This document shows positions 7,021-14,661 of a stretch of 27,480 nt of DNA, one piece after another. Origin of the DNA: Actinomycetota bacterium (GTDB lineage Bacteria; Actinomycetota; Acidimicrobiia; Acidimicrobiales; Ilumatobacteraceae); the NCBI GenBank assembly GCA_005800965.1, contig SYEA01000015.1:1-27480 (forward strand). The letters are read 5' to 3'. Position numbers and translations under genes: made by a program. Within the stretch, counting starts at the first letter, position 1. Every line of letters begins with the position of its first letter. The notes beneath the pieces are model-generated. The model was given only the letters and a program-made list of their open reading frames with translations, searched no databases and had not been told where the DNA came from.

Positions 7021-7500
7021 GTGCCTTTGTACTTGGTTCGCCACGCTAAAGCAGGTTCACGCAGCGACTTCGATGGCGAGGACATCGACCGACCGCTCAC
7101 CAATTCCGGCCGGCGCCAGGCCGATGAGCTCTGTCGACGCCTGAGCGCGGTGTCACCTTCGGTAGTGGTGTCCAGCCCGTACAGCAGGTGTATTGAAACT
7201 GTCGAACCACTCGCCGTGGCCATTGATATTGCGGTCACACCAGACCCGCGCTTGGCCGAGCTGGGTAGCGACCATGCCAAACCCGATACCTCACTCTTTG
7301 ACTTGTTGTACTCACTCCCCGATCATGCGGTCGTCTGTAGCCATGGTGATGTGATTCCTGCTGTGATCGAAGCCCTTAGTGCCAGCGGGATGCGTGTGCA
7401 GGGTGCACCCGAGTGGGGCAAGGGCAGTGTGTGGGTGCTCGAGCGACACGAGGGCCGATTCGTCACTGCCCACGCTTGGCCACCACCGACTGTTGACTAG
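7021..7500 (+). CDS. SixA-like histidine phosphatase superfamily protein
   Basis: A 159-residue single-domain member of the histidine phosphatase (phosphoglycerate mutase-like) superfamily. The N-terminal LVRHAK holds the nucleophile His8 and Arg7. SSPYSRCIET supplies the second Arg (Arg56), and VVCSHGDVIP supplies His108. The opening RHAKAGSRSDFDGEDIDRPLTNSG resembles the phosphatase half of actinobacterial MutT1, which carries an extra N-terminal Nudix domain. No Nudix box is present here. The substrate could be a phosphohistidine or a small phosphate ester; the sequence does not decide. The stop lies 6 bp from the convergent ccmH/I stop. Confidence 0.8.
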   Translation: MPLYLVRHAKAGSRSDFDGEDIDRPLTNSGRRQADELCRRLSAVSPSVVVSSPYSRCIETVEPLAVAIDIAVTPDPRLAELGSDHAKPDTSLFDLLYSLPDHAVVCSHGDVIPAVIEALSASGMRVQGAPEWGKGSVWVLERHEGRFVTAHAWPPPTVD

Positions 7501-7506
7501 TACCAG

Positions 7507-8472
7507 TTACGGCTTGAGTTCTGCATCCAATTCTTTTGCAAGCGCGTCAATCAAGCCACGCACCTGCACTGGCGGGTCGCGCTCAATGCAGCGATCGACA
7601 AACTCTTTTGCAGATGCAGCATCACCGCCATCGCGATACACCACGATTCCCAAAAAACACATCGCGTCGGGATACTCGGGGTCAATTTGAATAGCCCGAC
7701 CAAGTGCAGTGACCGTCGAGGCGAATGCTTGAGCGCGTAACGCTTCGTCAAACTGCCGTGCCGAAAGCATGACGAGCCACGCCCGATAGGTGAGGGCTTC
7801 AACGTTGTCGGGGTCGGTCTCCAACACGCGGGAGTACAACTCGATTGCCGTCTTTACGTCGCTCGGCCCAGCCAAACGGGCCTGCGCAAGAATCGACGCG
7901 GTGCTGTCTTCGATGCCACCAGTGGAGGTTTCTAAGGGCAGCCGCTGCCCTGCCTGTCGCGCGACGAGCACACCGCCAGCCACACCCACCACGACGGTCA
8001 ACACCACACCGATTGCAAGCGAGCGACGTCGCTGCGACGGTGATGCAACCTGCACCGGCGTTGTGGTCGCACTGGCTAGTCGCCAGCGACGAAACGCCAA
8101 CCACAGCGCCATGACGAGCACCACCGTCAACACCACCGGCAACACCCAGATCAGTGCATCTACGCCGGTTGCTCGCGGCAGCAACAACACCTCACCGCCA
8201 AACCGGTCAGCGATGTAGGCAACGACCTCGTCGTCGGTTCGCACTCCATCGCCCACTTGTCGTGCAACTTCAGCACGAATCGACTGCGATGCCGATGCGC
8301 GGGAAACATAAATGCTTTCTCCATCACAAGTGGGACAGGCGATGCGCTTGGTGATGGTGTCGATGCGGTCTTGTTGGGTGAGCGGCCCCGTGTCGCGCCC
8401 TGCACCAAAAGCCAGGAGGCCTGCGGCAACGACGATGATTGCAACCCACACCAACCGACGACGGGTCAACAT
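7507..8472 (-). CDS. ccmH: CcmH/CcmI fusion, cytochrome c maturation
   Basis: A 321-residue protein from the ATG at 8472. That ATG overlaps the ccmG stop as TGATG and gives a sensible N-terminal membrane anchor (RRRLVWVAIIVVAAGLLAF). A CcmH-type domain follows with RIACPTCDGESI (Cys46-x2-Cys49), matching the LRCPxC redox motif that reduces apocytochrome c, and a second membrane helix (ALIWVLPVVLTVVLVMALWLAF). A third helix near 147-166 leads to a TPR region (about 175-321; repeats near ELYSRVLETDPDNVEALTYRAWL and GRAIQIDPEYPDAMCFLGIV), as in CcmI, which holds the apocytochrome C-terminus. The fused layout recalls E. coli CcmH. It is the last gene of the ccm operon. Confidence 0.85.
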   Translation of the reverse strand: MLTRRRLVWVAIIVVAAGLLAFGAGRDTGPLTQQDRIDTITKRIACPTCDGESIYVSRASASQSIRAEVARQVGDGVRTDDEVVAYIADRFGGEVLLLPRATGVDALIWVLPVVLTVVLVMALWLAFRRWRLASATTTPVQVASPSQRRRSLAIGVVLTVVVGVAGGVLVARQAGQRLPLETSTGGIEDSTASILAQARLAGPSDVKTAIELYSRVLETDPDNVEALTYRAWLVMLSARQFDEALRAQAFASTVTALGRAIQIDPEYPDAMCFLGIVVYRDGGDAASAKEFVDRCIERDPPVQVRGLIDALAKELDAELKP

Positions 8473-9014
8473 CACGAGCCCTCGGTTGCGCGCAGCTTCG
8501 CTATTTGCTCCTCGAGCACACCGTCGGCAACCGCCCCAAGAATTCGCAGCCGCACGAAGCCATTGGGGTCGATGATCCATGTTTCCGGAACCTTGGCGAC
8601 ACCAAAGGTCACTGCTATGGCTCCGTCGTTGTCGCGCAATTTCGGCCAGTCACCGTCGTTGGTAGCGAAAAAATTTCGCACTGCATCGTCAGCGTCATCG
8701 TTGATGACGGTGTACAACTCGACGCCGTCTGGTCGTCCGGATTCTCCTTCGGCAAAGCGAATGAGCGACGGGTGCTCAGCAATGCACGGCACACAGGTGG
8801 AGTTGAAGAAATTGAACACCACCCACGAGCCTTTACGTCGTGCCAAGTCAAACGGAGCGTCATCAATCGTGGTCGTTTGAATCGCCGGTGCAGGCTGGCC
8901 GAGCAACGGCGAACTCACTGCCACGCCGGTCTCGCCGTCAGACACCAGCAACACCGCGATGAACGCAGCCACCACAACAGCCACGGACAACGTGCCGATC
9001 TTGGCTGATTTCAT
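8472..9014 (-). CDS. ccmG: CcmG/DsbE-type thioredoxin-like protein
   Basis: A 180-residue membrane-anchored thioredoxin fold. The N-terminal helix spans residues 7-24 (GTLSVAVVVAAFIAVLLV). The active site is NSTCVPCIAEH (Cys74 and Cys77), and the cis-Pro region is AKVPETWIIDPNG. In System I, CcmG keeps CcmH and the apocytochrome CXXCH thiols reduced on the outer face of the membrane. Its ATG overlaps the ccmF stop as ATGA (9011-9014), and its stop overlaps the ccmH/I start, so it is translationally coupled on both sides. Confidence 0.92.
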   Translation of the reverse strand: MKSAKIGTLSVAVVVAAFIAVLLVSDGETGVAVSSPLLGQPAPAIQTTTIDDAPFDLARRKGSWVVFNFFNSTCVPCIAEHPSLIRFAEGESGRPDGVELYTVINDDADDAVRNFFATNDGDWPKLRDNDGAIAVTFGVAKVPETWIIDPNGFVRLRILGAVADGVLEEQIAKLRATEGS

Positions 9015-10963
9015 CGACCACTCACCTCGTCACGAATCTCGTGAATCGAACGACGTCGCGTCGGCAACACGGCCAGCAAAGTGCCGAAGGCCATGACGAA
9101 TGTACCCACCCACAACCACAAAATGAGCGGCTTGACGAATACCTTGATGCGCGCCTGACCCGAATCTTGTCGCACTGGTGGCTCGAGCGTGAGGTACACG
9201 TCGCGGGTAAAGCTCGTGCGCACCGACGGTGTTCCCACGTTCATTCCGATGCGGGTGTATTTCGTGATCGACGGCGAATACGCCTTGCCACCGTCAACCT
9301 TGACCAAGGCTTTCACCGTGGTGCTGCGCGCATCACGAACTTCGACCACGTCAATCAACTCGAATGTGTGACCAGCAAACGTGGCCACCTGACCGGTTAC
9401 CAGATCTATCTCTTGGCTGCGAGTAAACGAGTTAGACGCAGCGAGTGCCACGCAAATGAGAATCACACCAAGGTGCACGATCATCCCACCATTGGCACGC
9501 CCGACGAAGCCGCGCAGTCGCTGCACGCGCACGGCACGCACGAGGTGTCGCAGTGCGCTGCCGGCCGCAAACCCGCCCAAAGCGAACGCCAACAGCGGTG
9601 CCACGCCCGATGCACCAACTACGAGCGACAAGACCAACGCCGCCAGCCCGACGAGTGCCGGCACGAACAACCGTTGCGACATCACCTCACGGCCGTCTTG
9701 GCGCCACGGCAACACCGGAGCCACCGCCATGATGAACAACATCGTCAAGCCGATTGGGATCGTCAGTCGATCAAAGAACGGCTCGCCAACCACGATTTGT
9801 CGTTGTTGAAGTGCCTCAATGACGAGCGGAAATACCGTGCCCAACAACACGACAAATGCAAACACTGCGAACAGCACGTTGTTGACCAAGAATGCACCCT
9901 CACGAGAAAACACGTTGTCAATGGCACCACTCGCCCGCAGTTGGTCGCCTCGCAAATAGACCAGTACCAACGACACTGCCACGATGACCACAAACATGGC
10001 CAACAACCACGGCCCGATATCGCTTTCAGAAAATGCATGCACGCTGTTCAATACACCCGAACGGGTGAGGAACGTTCCCAGAATCGTGAGACTGAAAGTC
10101 GCAATCAGCAACGACACGTTCCAGACGCGCAACAGACCACGGCGCTCTTGCACCATCACCGAGTGAATGTAGGCAGTACCGGTGATCCACGGCAGAAGCG
10201 ATGCGTTCTCTACCGGGTCCCACGCCCATACGCCGCTCCAGCCGAGCACCTCATAGCTCCACCAGCCGCCGAGTGCGATACCAAAAGTGAGGAACCCCCA
10301 TGCTGTGACGGTCCAACGGCGGGTGAGATGCAGCCAGCCGTCTTCCACTTTGCCGGCGATCAACGCCGCAATCGCAAACGCAAACGGCACCGTCATACCG
10401 ACGTAACCCAAATACAAAATTGGTGGGTGGAACATCACCAGCAAGTGGTTTTGCAACAGCGGGTTGGGCCCGGGACCATCGATTACCCCTGGTGGGCCGA
10501 TGACGAAGGGGTTTGCTGGCCCGTACGACAAAAGAAAAAAGAAAGCAAGCACGATGAGCAGCACTGCCATTGCCCAACCGACGAGTGGTTCGTTGAGCCG
10601 TTTGCGCATCCACCACATGGCTGCTGCTACATACCCCGCCAAGACCAACACCCACATCAAAATCGATCCCTCGAGGGCGCTCCACACGGCCGCGAAGTTG
10701 TACAAAGCCGGCGTGGCAGACGACCCAACTTTTTGCACATACAGCAGCGAAAAGTCGCGCGTAATCATCGCCCATTCCATGACGGCGAATGCCGCAAGCG
10801 CCATGAACGATGCCAGTACGACGAAACGCGGCACCAAACGCAACGTTCGTGGGTCGTTGCGGCGTGCCCCTATGGCTGCGGCAAACGCACCAAAAAATGC
10901 GGCCAGAAACCCAGCCAGCAGTACTGCCCTACCGAGATGGGCAGTGGCATTTGCTATGAGCAT
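9011..10963 (-). CDS. ccmF: CcmF haem lyase subunit
   Basis: A 650-residue polytopic membrane protein. The tryptophan-rich haem-handling signature WWSYEVLGWSGVWAWDP lies at 234-250, followed by VENASLLPWI. Conserved histidines are visible in LLQNHLLVMFHPP (His173, His179) and in AYIHSV (His267). The protein has a long run of hydrophobic helices and a C-terminal periplasmic stretch near 530-620. CcmF with CcmH/I attaches haem from holo-CcmE to apocytochrome c. Its length is typical of the family. Its start overlaps the ccmE end by 10 bp. Confidence 0.95.
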   Translation of the reverse strand: MLIANATAHLGRAVLLAGFLAAFFGAFAAAIGARRNDPRTLRLVPRFVVLASFMALAAFAVMEWAMITRDFSLLYVQKVGSSATPALYNFAAVWSALEGSILMWVLVLAGYVAAAMWWMRKRLNEPLVGWAMAVLLIVLAFFFLLSYGPANPFVIGPPGVIDGPGPNPLLQNHLLVMFHPPILYLGYVGMTVPFAFAIAALIAGKVEDGWLHLTRRWTVTAWGFLTFGIALGGWWSYEVLGWSGVWAWDPVENASLLPWITGTAYIHSVMVQERRGLLRVWNVSLLIATFSLTILGTFLTRSGVLNSVHAFSESDIGPWLLAMFVVIVAVSLVLVYLRGDQLRASGAIDNVFSREGAFLVNNVLFAVFAFVVLLGTVFPLVIEALQQRQIVVGEPFFDRLTIPIGLTMLFIMAVAPVLPWRQDGREVMSQRLFVPALVGLAALVLSLVVGASGVAPLLAFALGGFAAGSALRHLVRAVRVQRLRGFVGRANGGMIVHLGVILICVALAASNSFTRSQEIDLVTGQVATFAGHTFELIDVVEVRDARSTTVKALVKVDGGKAYSPSITKYTRIGMNVGTPSVRTSFTRDVYLTLEPPVRQDSGQARIKVFVKPLILWLWVGTFVMAFGTLLAVLPTRRRSIHEIRDEVSGR

Positions 10964-11412
10964 GCGGCACTCTCGGACTGCTCGAGTCGATCAGCATTCT
11001 CTGCTTCATACTCATTGGAATGCTTCACCTCGATCCGAGTGGCCATCAAGGTGCCATCAACTACCCGACCATGCGCAACAACAGGAATGCATTCCTGAAA
11101 AACTCCGCCCGGTTCGCCGTCATAGACCACTGGCAACGATGCCCCGTTGAATGACATCACGAATGATGTCGTGCCCGCCTGCAATCGCAAACTGCCTTCA
11201 TCCACGCTGCCCTGCACACGCACCCGCTCGTCGTCGTTGCAGCCCTCACGCACACCGACTTCGTCGACGTTGCAGAAGTAGTCGATGGATGAAGTCAAAA
11301 AGATTCCGACGATTGCCAAGCCAGCCACACCCGCAAATACGGCAAACGCAATCGGCAGCCAGCGGCGTTGAGCGCGCGGGGCATCGGGAACTTCACGCGG
11401 CGAAAGATCCAT
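10954..11412 (-). CDS. ccmE: CcmE haem chaperone
   Basis: A 152-residue protein from the ATG at 11412, which lies 7 nt after the ccmD stop. An in-frame upstream ATG at 11439 lies inside ccmD and is less likely. The single membrane anchor is at about residues 18-40 (LPIAFAVFAGVAGLAIVGIFL). An OB-fold domain follows and ends in EVKHSNEYEAEN. His131 and Tyr135 match the HxxxY haem-attachment motif of E. coli-type CcmE, rather than the CxxxY form of some archaea and sulfate reducers. Three further cysteines (47, 58, 108) lie in the OB domain. CcmE receives haem from CcmABCD and passes it to CcmF. Confidence 0.92.
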   Translation of the reverse strand: MDLSPREVPDAPRAQRRWLPIAFAVFAGVAGLAIVGIFLTSSIDYFCNVDEVGVREGCNDDERVRVQGSVDEGSLRLQAGTTSFVMSFNGASLPVVYDGEPGGVFQECIPVVAHGRVVDGTLMATRIEVKHSNEYEAENADRLEQSESAACS

Positions 11413-11419
11413 CGCTAGA

Positions 11420-11554
11420 TCAGACCCAGGGCTTTGCATCGTCGGGAACATGGCGGGAAAGTTCGCGGGCACGACGAATGGTGACTGCCGCCAGCACCCC
11501 GATCGACCCGAGGGTGGCTAGCCAACTGGCGAGAATGAAACCCAAGTCCTTCAC
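11420..11554 (-). CDS. ccmD: CcmD-like small membrane protein
   Basis: A 44-residue frame starting at GTG 11554, which overlaps the ccmC stop as GTGA. It encodes one helix (LGFILASWLATLGSIGVLAAVTI), then a basic stretch (RRARELSRHV) and a short tail. Its position between ccmC and ccmE, its size and its helix-plus-basic layout fit CcmD, which helps release holo-CcmE from the CcmABC transporter. CcmD sequences are poorly conserved, so the call rests on position and topology. Confidence 0.75.
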   Translation of the reverse strand: MKDLGFILASWLATLGSIGVLAAVTIRRARELSRHVPDDAKPWV

Positions 11555-12324
11555 TTGACCACCCCACGGGTTTCGCTGCGGCGTAAGGCAATCGCGGCAT
11601 CCAGCCCAACCGTCTGGCGGATGTCTGCAAGCGCGGTGAGTCGCTGCCGGTGAATCACCAACCATGCAAATATCAAAGTGAATGCAGCAACACCAGCGAA
11701 CAAAGTGAACAGCATGAGGTCATCGAGTCGCACGTCGCCATCAGGGCTCAGCACGCTGGCTTCTTGATGCAGCGAGCGCCATAGCACGACCGAAAAATGC
11801 ACGAGTGGTATCTCGAGCACGGCCAGCAATGCGATTACTGCACTGCGTCGAGCACGTTGACGCGGGTCGGTGTCGATGCGACGCACGGCGAGATATCCGA
11901 CATATGTGACGAACAAAAACAACGTCGTGGTCAATCGTGGATCCCACTGCCAGAACGTGCCCCAGGTGAGGCGACCCCACAAACTGCCGGTGAGCAGTGT
12001 CATCGCCATGAACAACACGCCGACTTCGCCCGAAGCGCCTGCCACCCGGTCAAAGCCAAGCGTGCGATGACGCCGGGCCAAAGAAAAACCCGAGGCAACT
12101 GCAGTGGTGATGAATGCGAGATACGCAACCCAAGCCGTTGGCACGTGGACATACATGATTCGCACAGAGTCACCCTGCACGGAATCGGCTGGTGTCAGAA
12201 AAAAGGCACTCACGACCACGAATGCCGTGGTGGCCAGTGCCAGAACACCAATCACCCGAGTGGTTCGGGTGCCTGTGCGCGCAGCTGCACCAGGCGCGGC
12301 TGTAGTTGCTGTGTGCATCGACAT
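11551..12324 (-). CDS. ccmC: CcmC haem-handling membrane protein
   Basis: A 257-residue protein with six predicted membrane helices. The tryptophan-rich signature WGTFWQWDP lies at 121-129. Flanking histidines are His60 (MYVHVPTAW) and His176 (IPLVHFSVV), the expected haem axial ligands. CcmC loads haem onto CcmE. The start lies one base beyond the ccmB stop; a second ATG three codons in is possible. The first 20 residues are a Thr/Ala-rich extension not typical of the family. Confidence 0.94.
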   Translation of the reverse strand: MSMHTATTAAPGAAARTGTRTTRVIGVLALATTAFVVVSAFFLTPADSVQGDSVRIMYVHVPTAWVAYLAFITTAVASGFSLARRHRTLGFDRVAGASGEVGVLFMAMTLLTGSLWGRLTWGTFWQWDPRLTTTLFLFVTYVGYLAVRRIDTDPRQRARRSAVIALLAVLEIPLVHFSVVLWRSLHQEASVLSPDGDVRLDDLMLFTLFAGVAAFTLIFAWLVIHRQRLTALADIRQTVGLDAAIALRRSETRGVVK

Positions 12325-12325
12325 C

Positions 12326-13006
12326 TCAAGAATCGCTTTCGGTCAATGGCGAGAATGCAGCCGACCCTGCGGCACCAAACACAATGCCGTAAACGCCGAG
12401 CAACCCGACCCACGCCCACCCGTTGGCCATATCGATGGTCTGACTGCCGAAGGCAGCCTCGGTGGCGCGCGAAGCACCAATAAGAAGGGGTGCCAAAACG
12501 GGCAGCGCCAGCAACGGCAAGAGTGAATCGCGTCCGTTCATGTTGGCAACCACTGCACCGTAGAGAGTACCCACCAAAGCGAGCCCACTCGTCGCCGAAA
12601 TCACGACCGTGACCAACAGCACCACACGACTACCACTGACGGTTACCCCGTACAAAACCATTGCGGCCGTCACCAACACCACGACTAGGGCAAACAACTG
12701 CACAAAGAGCGCTAGTGCTTTCCCAAAAAACACCCGAGCCGGGTGTACCGCGCAGGCCAGCAACGTGTCGATTGCCGCATCAGCCGTTTCGATATCAAAG
12801 GCCCGCTGCACCACCAACATGGTGGAAAACAACGTCGCTAACCACACAAGCCCGGCCGCAGCGCGCAAAACGAGCGGTTCGCTGTCAAGGGCTACGGCAA
12901 ACAACACCATCACCAACAGCGCAAACGGCACGACCCGCGCCAACACCATGCGTGTGCGCCACTCAATTTGCAAATCTTTGCGGGCAACTGACAACGCCAC
13001 GTTCAT
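12326..13006 (-). CDS. ccmB: CcmB, membrane subunit of the haem-export ABC complex
   Basis: A 226-residue protein from the ATG at 13006, which overlaps the ccmA stop as ATGA. An open frame extends to 13048, but its extra residues (CCERCGRDDW) only read the ccmA 3' end in another frame. The N-terminus VARKDLQIEWRTR is typical of CcmB, as is FDIETADAAIDTLLACAVHP after the second helix. About six membrane helices follow. It forms an ABC complex with CcmA and acts with CcmC and CcmD on CcmE. Confidence 0.92.
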   Translation of the reverse strand: MNVALSVARKDLQIEWRTRMVLARVVPFALLVMVLFAVALDSEPLVLRAAAGLVWLATLFSTMLVVQRAFDIETADAAIDTLLACAVHPARVFFGKALALFVQLFALVVVLVTAAMVLYGVTVSGSRVVLLVTVVISATSGLALVGTLYGAVVANMNGRDSLLPLLALPVLAPLLIGASRATEAAFGSQTIDMANGWAWVGLLGVYGIVFGAAGSAAFSPLTESDS

Positions 13007-13686
13007 GGTGCCGAGCCAATCGTCGCGGCCACATCGCTCGCAACACATCCACCGTCAAGGGTGATGGTGCGGGGTGTGCCGACCACTTGATCAATTTCGT
13101 GTGTGGTGTACAACACCGTCGCCCCACTGGCTGTGGCGTCACGCAGAATCACATCCAACTCGCGTCGTGCCGCAGCATCCAGCCCTGCGTGTGGTTCATC
13201 AAGCAACCACAGTTGAGCTCGTCGCACGATCAGTGCCGCCAATGCCGTTCGTCGCCGCTGGCCTGCTGATAGCAAACTTGCCTGTGTCGATGCAACTCGT
13301 TGGTCGATACCCAAACGCTCGAGTGCCGACGACACATCGCTCGCCGTAGCACCGACCAAGCCAGCGACAAATTGCACGTTTTGTTTGGCAGTCAGATCGC
13401 CGTACAAACCGTTGCGATGACCCAGCAGCCCGACATGCGGACGCACTGCGACTCGATTGACCAACAAATCGACTCCGGCTACGACTGCTACACCACGAGT
13501 TAGTGGCACCAGGCCTGCGCACAACCGCAGCAAGGTGGATTTTCCGGTTCCGTTGGCGCCGCGTAGCGCCACCAACTCGCCGCGACCGACACCAAACGTG
13601 ACACCTGCCAGGGCCGGAAACCCGCCCAGCGCCACGACCGCGTTCGACAAATGAATCGTCGTGTCACTAGCCACGGAATTTGTCAC
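13003..13686 (-). CDS. ccmA: CcmA, ATPase of the haem-export ABC complex
   Basis: A 227-residue ABC ATPase. Walker A GANGTGKST is at 43-51. The signature LLSAGQRRRTALA is near 138-150 (LSAGQ replaces LSGGQ, common in CcmA). Walker B LWLLDEPHAGLD is at 159-170. GLLGHRNGLYGDLTAKQN is characteristic of CcmA. It is the first gene of the eight-gene operon and starts at GTG 13686; a second GTG four codons in is possible. The operon promoter lies in the 45 bp shared with the divergent membrane-protein gene. Confidence 0.94.
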   Translation of the reverse strand: MTNSVASDTTIHLSNAVVALGGFPALAGVTFGVGRGELVALRGANGTGKSTLLRLCAGLVPLTRGVAVVAGVDLLVNRVAVRPHVGLLGHRNGLYGDLTAKQNVQFVAGLVGATASDVSSALERLGIDQRVASTQASLLSAGQRRRTALAALIVRRAQLWLLDEPHAGLDAAARRELDVILRDATASGATVLYTTHEIDQVVGTPRTITLDGGCVASDVAATIGSAP

Positions 13687-13709
13687 GGATGGTCGCTCGA
13701 TAGGACTTC

Positions 13710-13719
13710 AGCCTAGATT
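13710..13719. promoter_or_regulatory. Overlapping divergent -10 boxes of the ccm operon and a small membrane-protein gene
   Basis: AGCCTAGATT gives TAGATT on the plus strand (13714-13719), 12 nt before the ATG at 13732. On the minus strand it gives TAGGCT (13715-13710), 23 nt before the ccmA GTG. The two TANNNT boxes share two bases, as at mrp/SufR-like. No -35 is obvious on either strand. Confidence 0.35.
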
Positions 13720-13731
13720 GACGAGCGAACC

Positions 13732-14040
13732 ATGAATCCCGAAATCGACCCCGTCGTAATGCGTCGCAACCGTATTGATCACTACAACAAAATCGCGTCG
13801 CGCAGCGGTTACGGCATGTGGGGTGTTTCGGTGGTCACATTTTTCGCTGGCTTGTGGTCGTCGTTGACCGAAGCAATGCATTTCGTGAGCGGCGCCACCC
13901 TCATCATTGGCTCAATTATCTTGGCGCCAAGCATCGTGGTGAAATACGGCATTCGTGCGGCGCGCCGTGAAGACGCAGCAGCTGCAGCACCGCCAAGTGC
14001 CCCGCCTAATACCCCGTCGAACGGCAAGACCTCATCGTGA
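13732..14040 (+). CDS. Small two-helix membrane protein, function unknown
   Basis: A 102-residue protein I do not recognise. A charged N-terminus (MRRNRIDHYNKIASRSGYG) is followed by two hydrophobic segments at about 28-44 (MWGVSVVTFFAGLWSSL) and 52-72 (VSGATLIIGSIILAPSIVVKY). A basic stretch (GIRAARRED) and an Ala/Pro/Ser-rich tail follow. It probably sits in the cytoplasmic membrane with both ends inside. It lies 13 bp upstream of a TetR gene and is likely co-transcribed with it. It is divergent from the ccm operon, but nothing ties it to cytochrome maturation. Confidence 0.65.
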   Translation: MNPEIDPVVMRRNRIDHYNKIASRSGYGMWGVSVVTFFAGLWSSLTEAMHFVSGATLIIGSIILAPSIVVKYGIRAARREDAAAAAPPSAPPNTPSNGKTSS

Positions 14041-14053
14041 GCAAGACCACACC

Positions 14054-14653
14054 GTGAGCATCCGGCTGTCGGCAGCCGAGCGGCGCCCACTGATTTTGCA
14101 GGCGGCTTTACGCGAGTTTTCAGCAGCAGGGTTTCACGCCACATCGATGAACGACATCGCCGCCGCCGGTGGCATCACCAAACCTGTGCTGTACCAACAC
14201 TTTGCATCTAAACGCGCGCTTTACCTTGCGCTCATCGATGAAGTCGCAGCCAGCATGCTGGAGGCCATTGGCAAAGCAACCGCCAACGCGCCTGATGCCC
14301 GTGCCCAAACCGAACGGGGCGTCATTGCCTATTTCGAATGGATGGCAGTCAATCGTGATGCATTTGTTTTGCTTTTTGGCAGCGGCGCGCGGCGCGACGA
14401 AGAGTTTTCAACGGCCGTGCGCAACGTCGAGCGACTCGTTACCGAGGCAATCGCGCCGCTCATCGACGCGGGTCTTGATGCCGAACATCAGCGTCGCCTC
14501 GCCTATGCACTGGTCGGCATGTCTGAAGGTGTGAGCCGACACCTCATCAGCACTGGTGAAGCCTTTGATGCCACTCTCGTCGGCTCGCAACTCGCCAACT
14601 TCGTGTGGGCTGGTCTGCGCGGTGTCGAGCCGCAGCGACGCACGAGCAACTAA
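14054..14653 (+). CDS. TetR-family transcriptional regulator
   Basis: A 199-residue protein from GTG 14054. Longer in-frame starts upstream would overlap the preceding gene and encode an unlikely basic sequence. The N-terminal TetR HTH is clear: ILQAALREFSAAGFHATSMN, then DIAAAGGITKPVLYQHFASK and RALYLALIDE. The C-terminal ligand domain (about 60-195) is helical (FEWMAVNRDAFVLLFGSGA; LAYALVGMSEGVSRHLIS). The ligand and targets are unknown. The neighbouring two-helix protein gene is the nearest candidate target. It converges on lhr with an 8-bp gap. Confidence 0.88.
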   Translation: MSIRLSAAERRPLILQAALREFSAAGFHATSMNDIAAAGGITKPVLYQHFASKRALYLALIDEVAASMLEAIGKATANAPDARAQTERGVIAYFEWMAVNRDAFVLLFGSGARRDEEFSTAVRNVERLVTEAIAPLIDAGLDAEHQRRLAYALVGMSEGVSRHLISTGEAFDATLVGSQLANFVWAGLRGVEPQRRTSN

Positions 14654-14661
14654 CTGAGCCC

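Noticed and set aside
9041..11098. A 685-codon open frame on the plus strand antisense to ccmF and ccmE
   Set aside because: Its product is rich in His, Arg, Gln and Cys with no domain or signal. The opposite strand encodes unmistakable CcmF and CcmE motifs, so this is a codon-bias shadow.
13007..13048. N-terminal cysteine-rich extension of CcmB
   Set aside because: The CCERCGRDD sequence is only the ccmA 3' end read in another frame. ATG 13006 restores the family N-terminus.
13955..14053. Upstream extension of the TetR gene
   Set aside because: The extra residues are basic and low in family similarity and overlap the preceding gene. GTG 14054 gives a normal TetR N-terminus.
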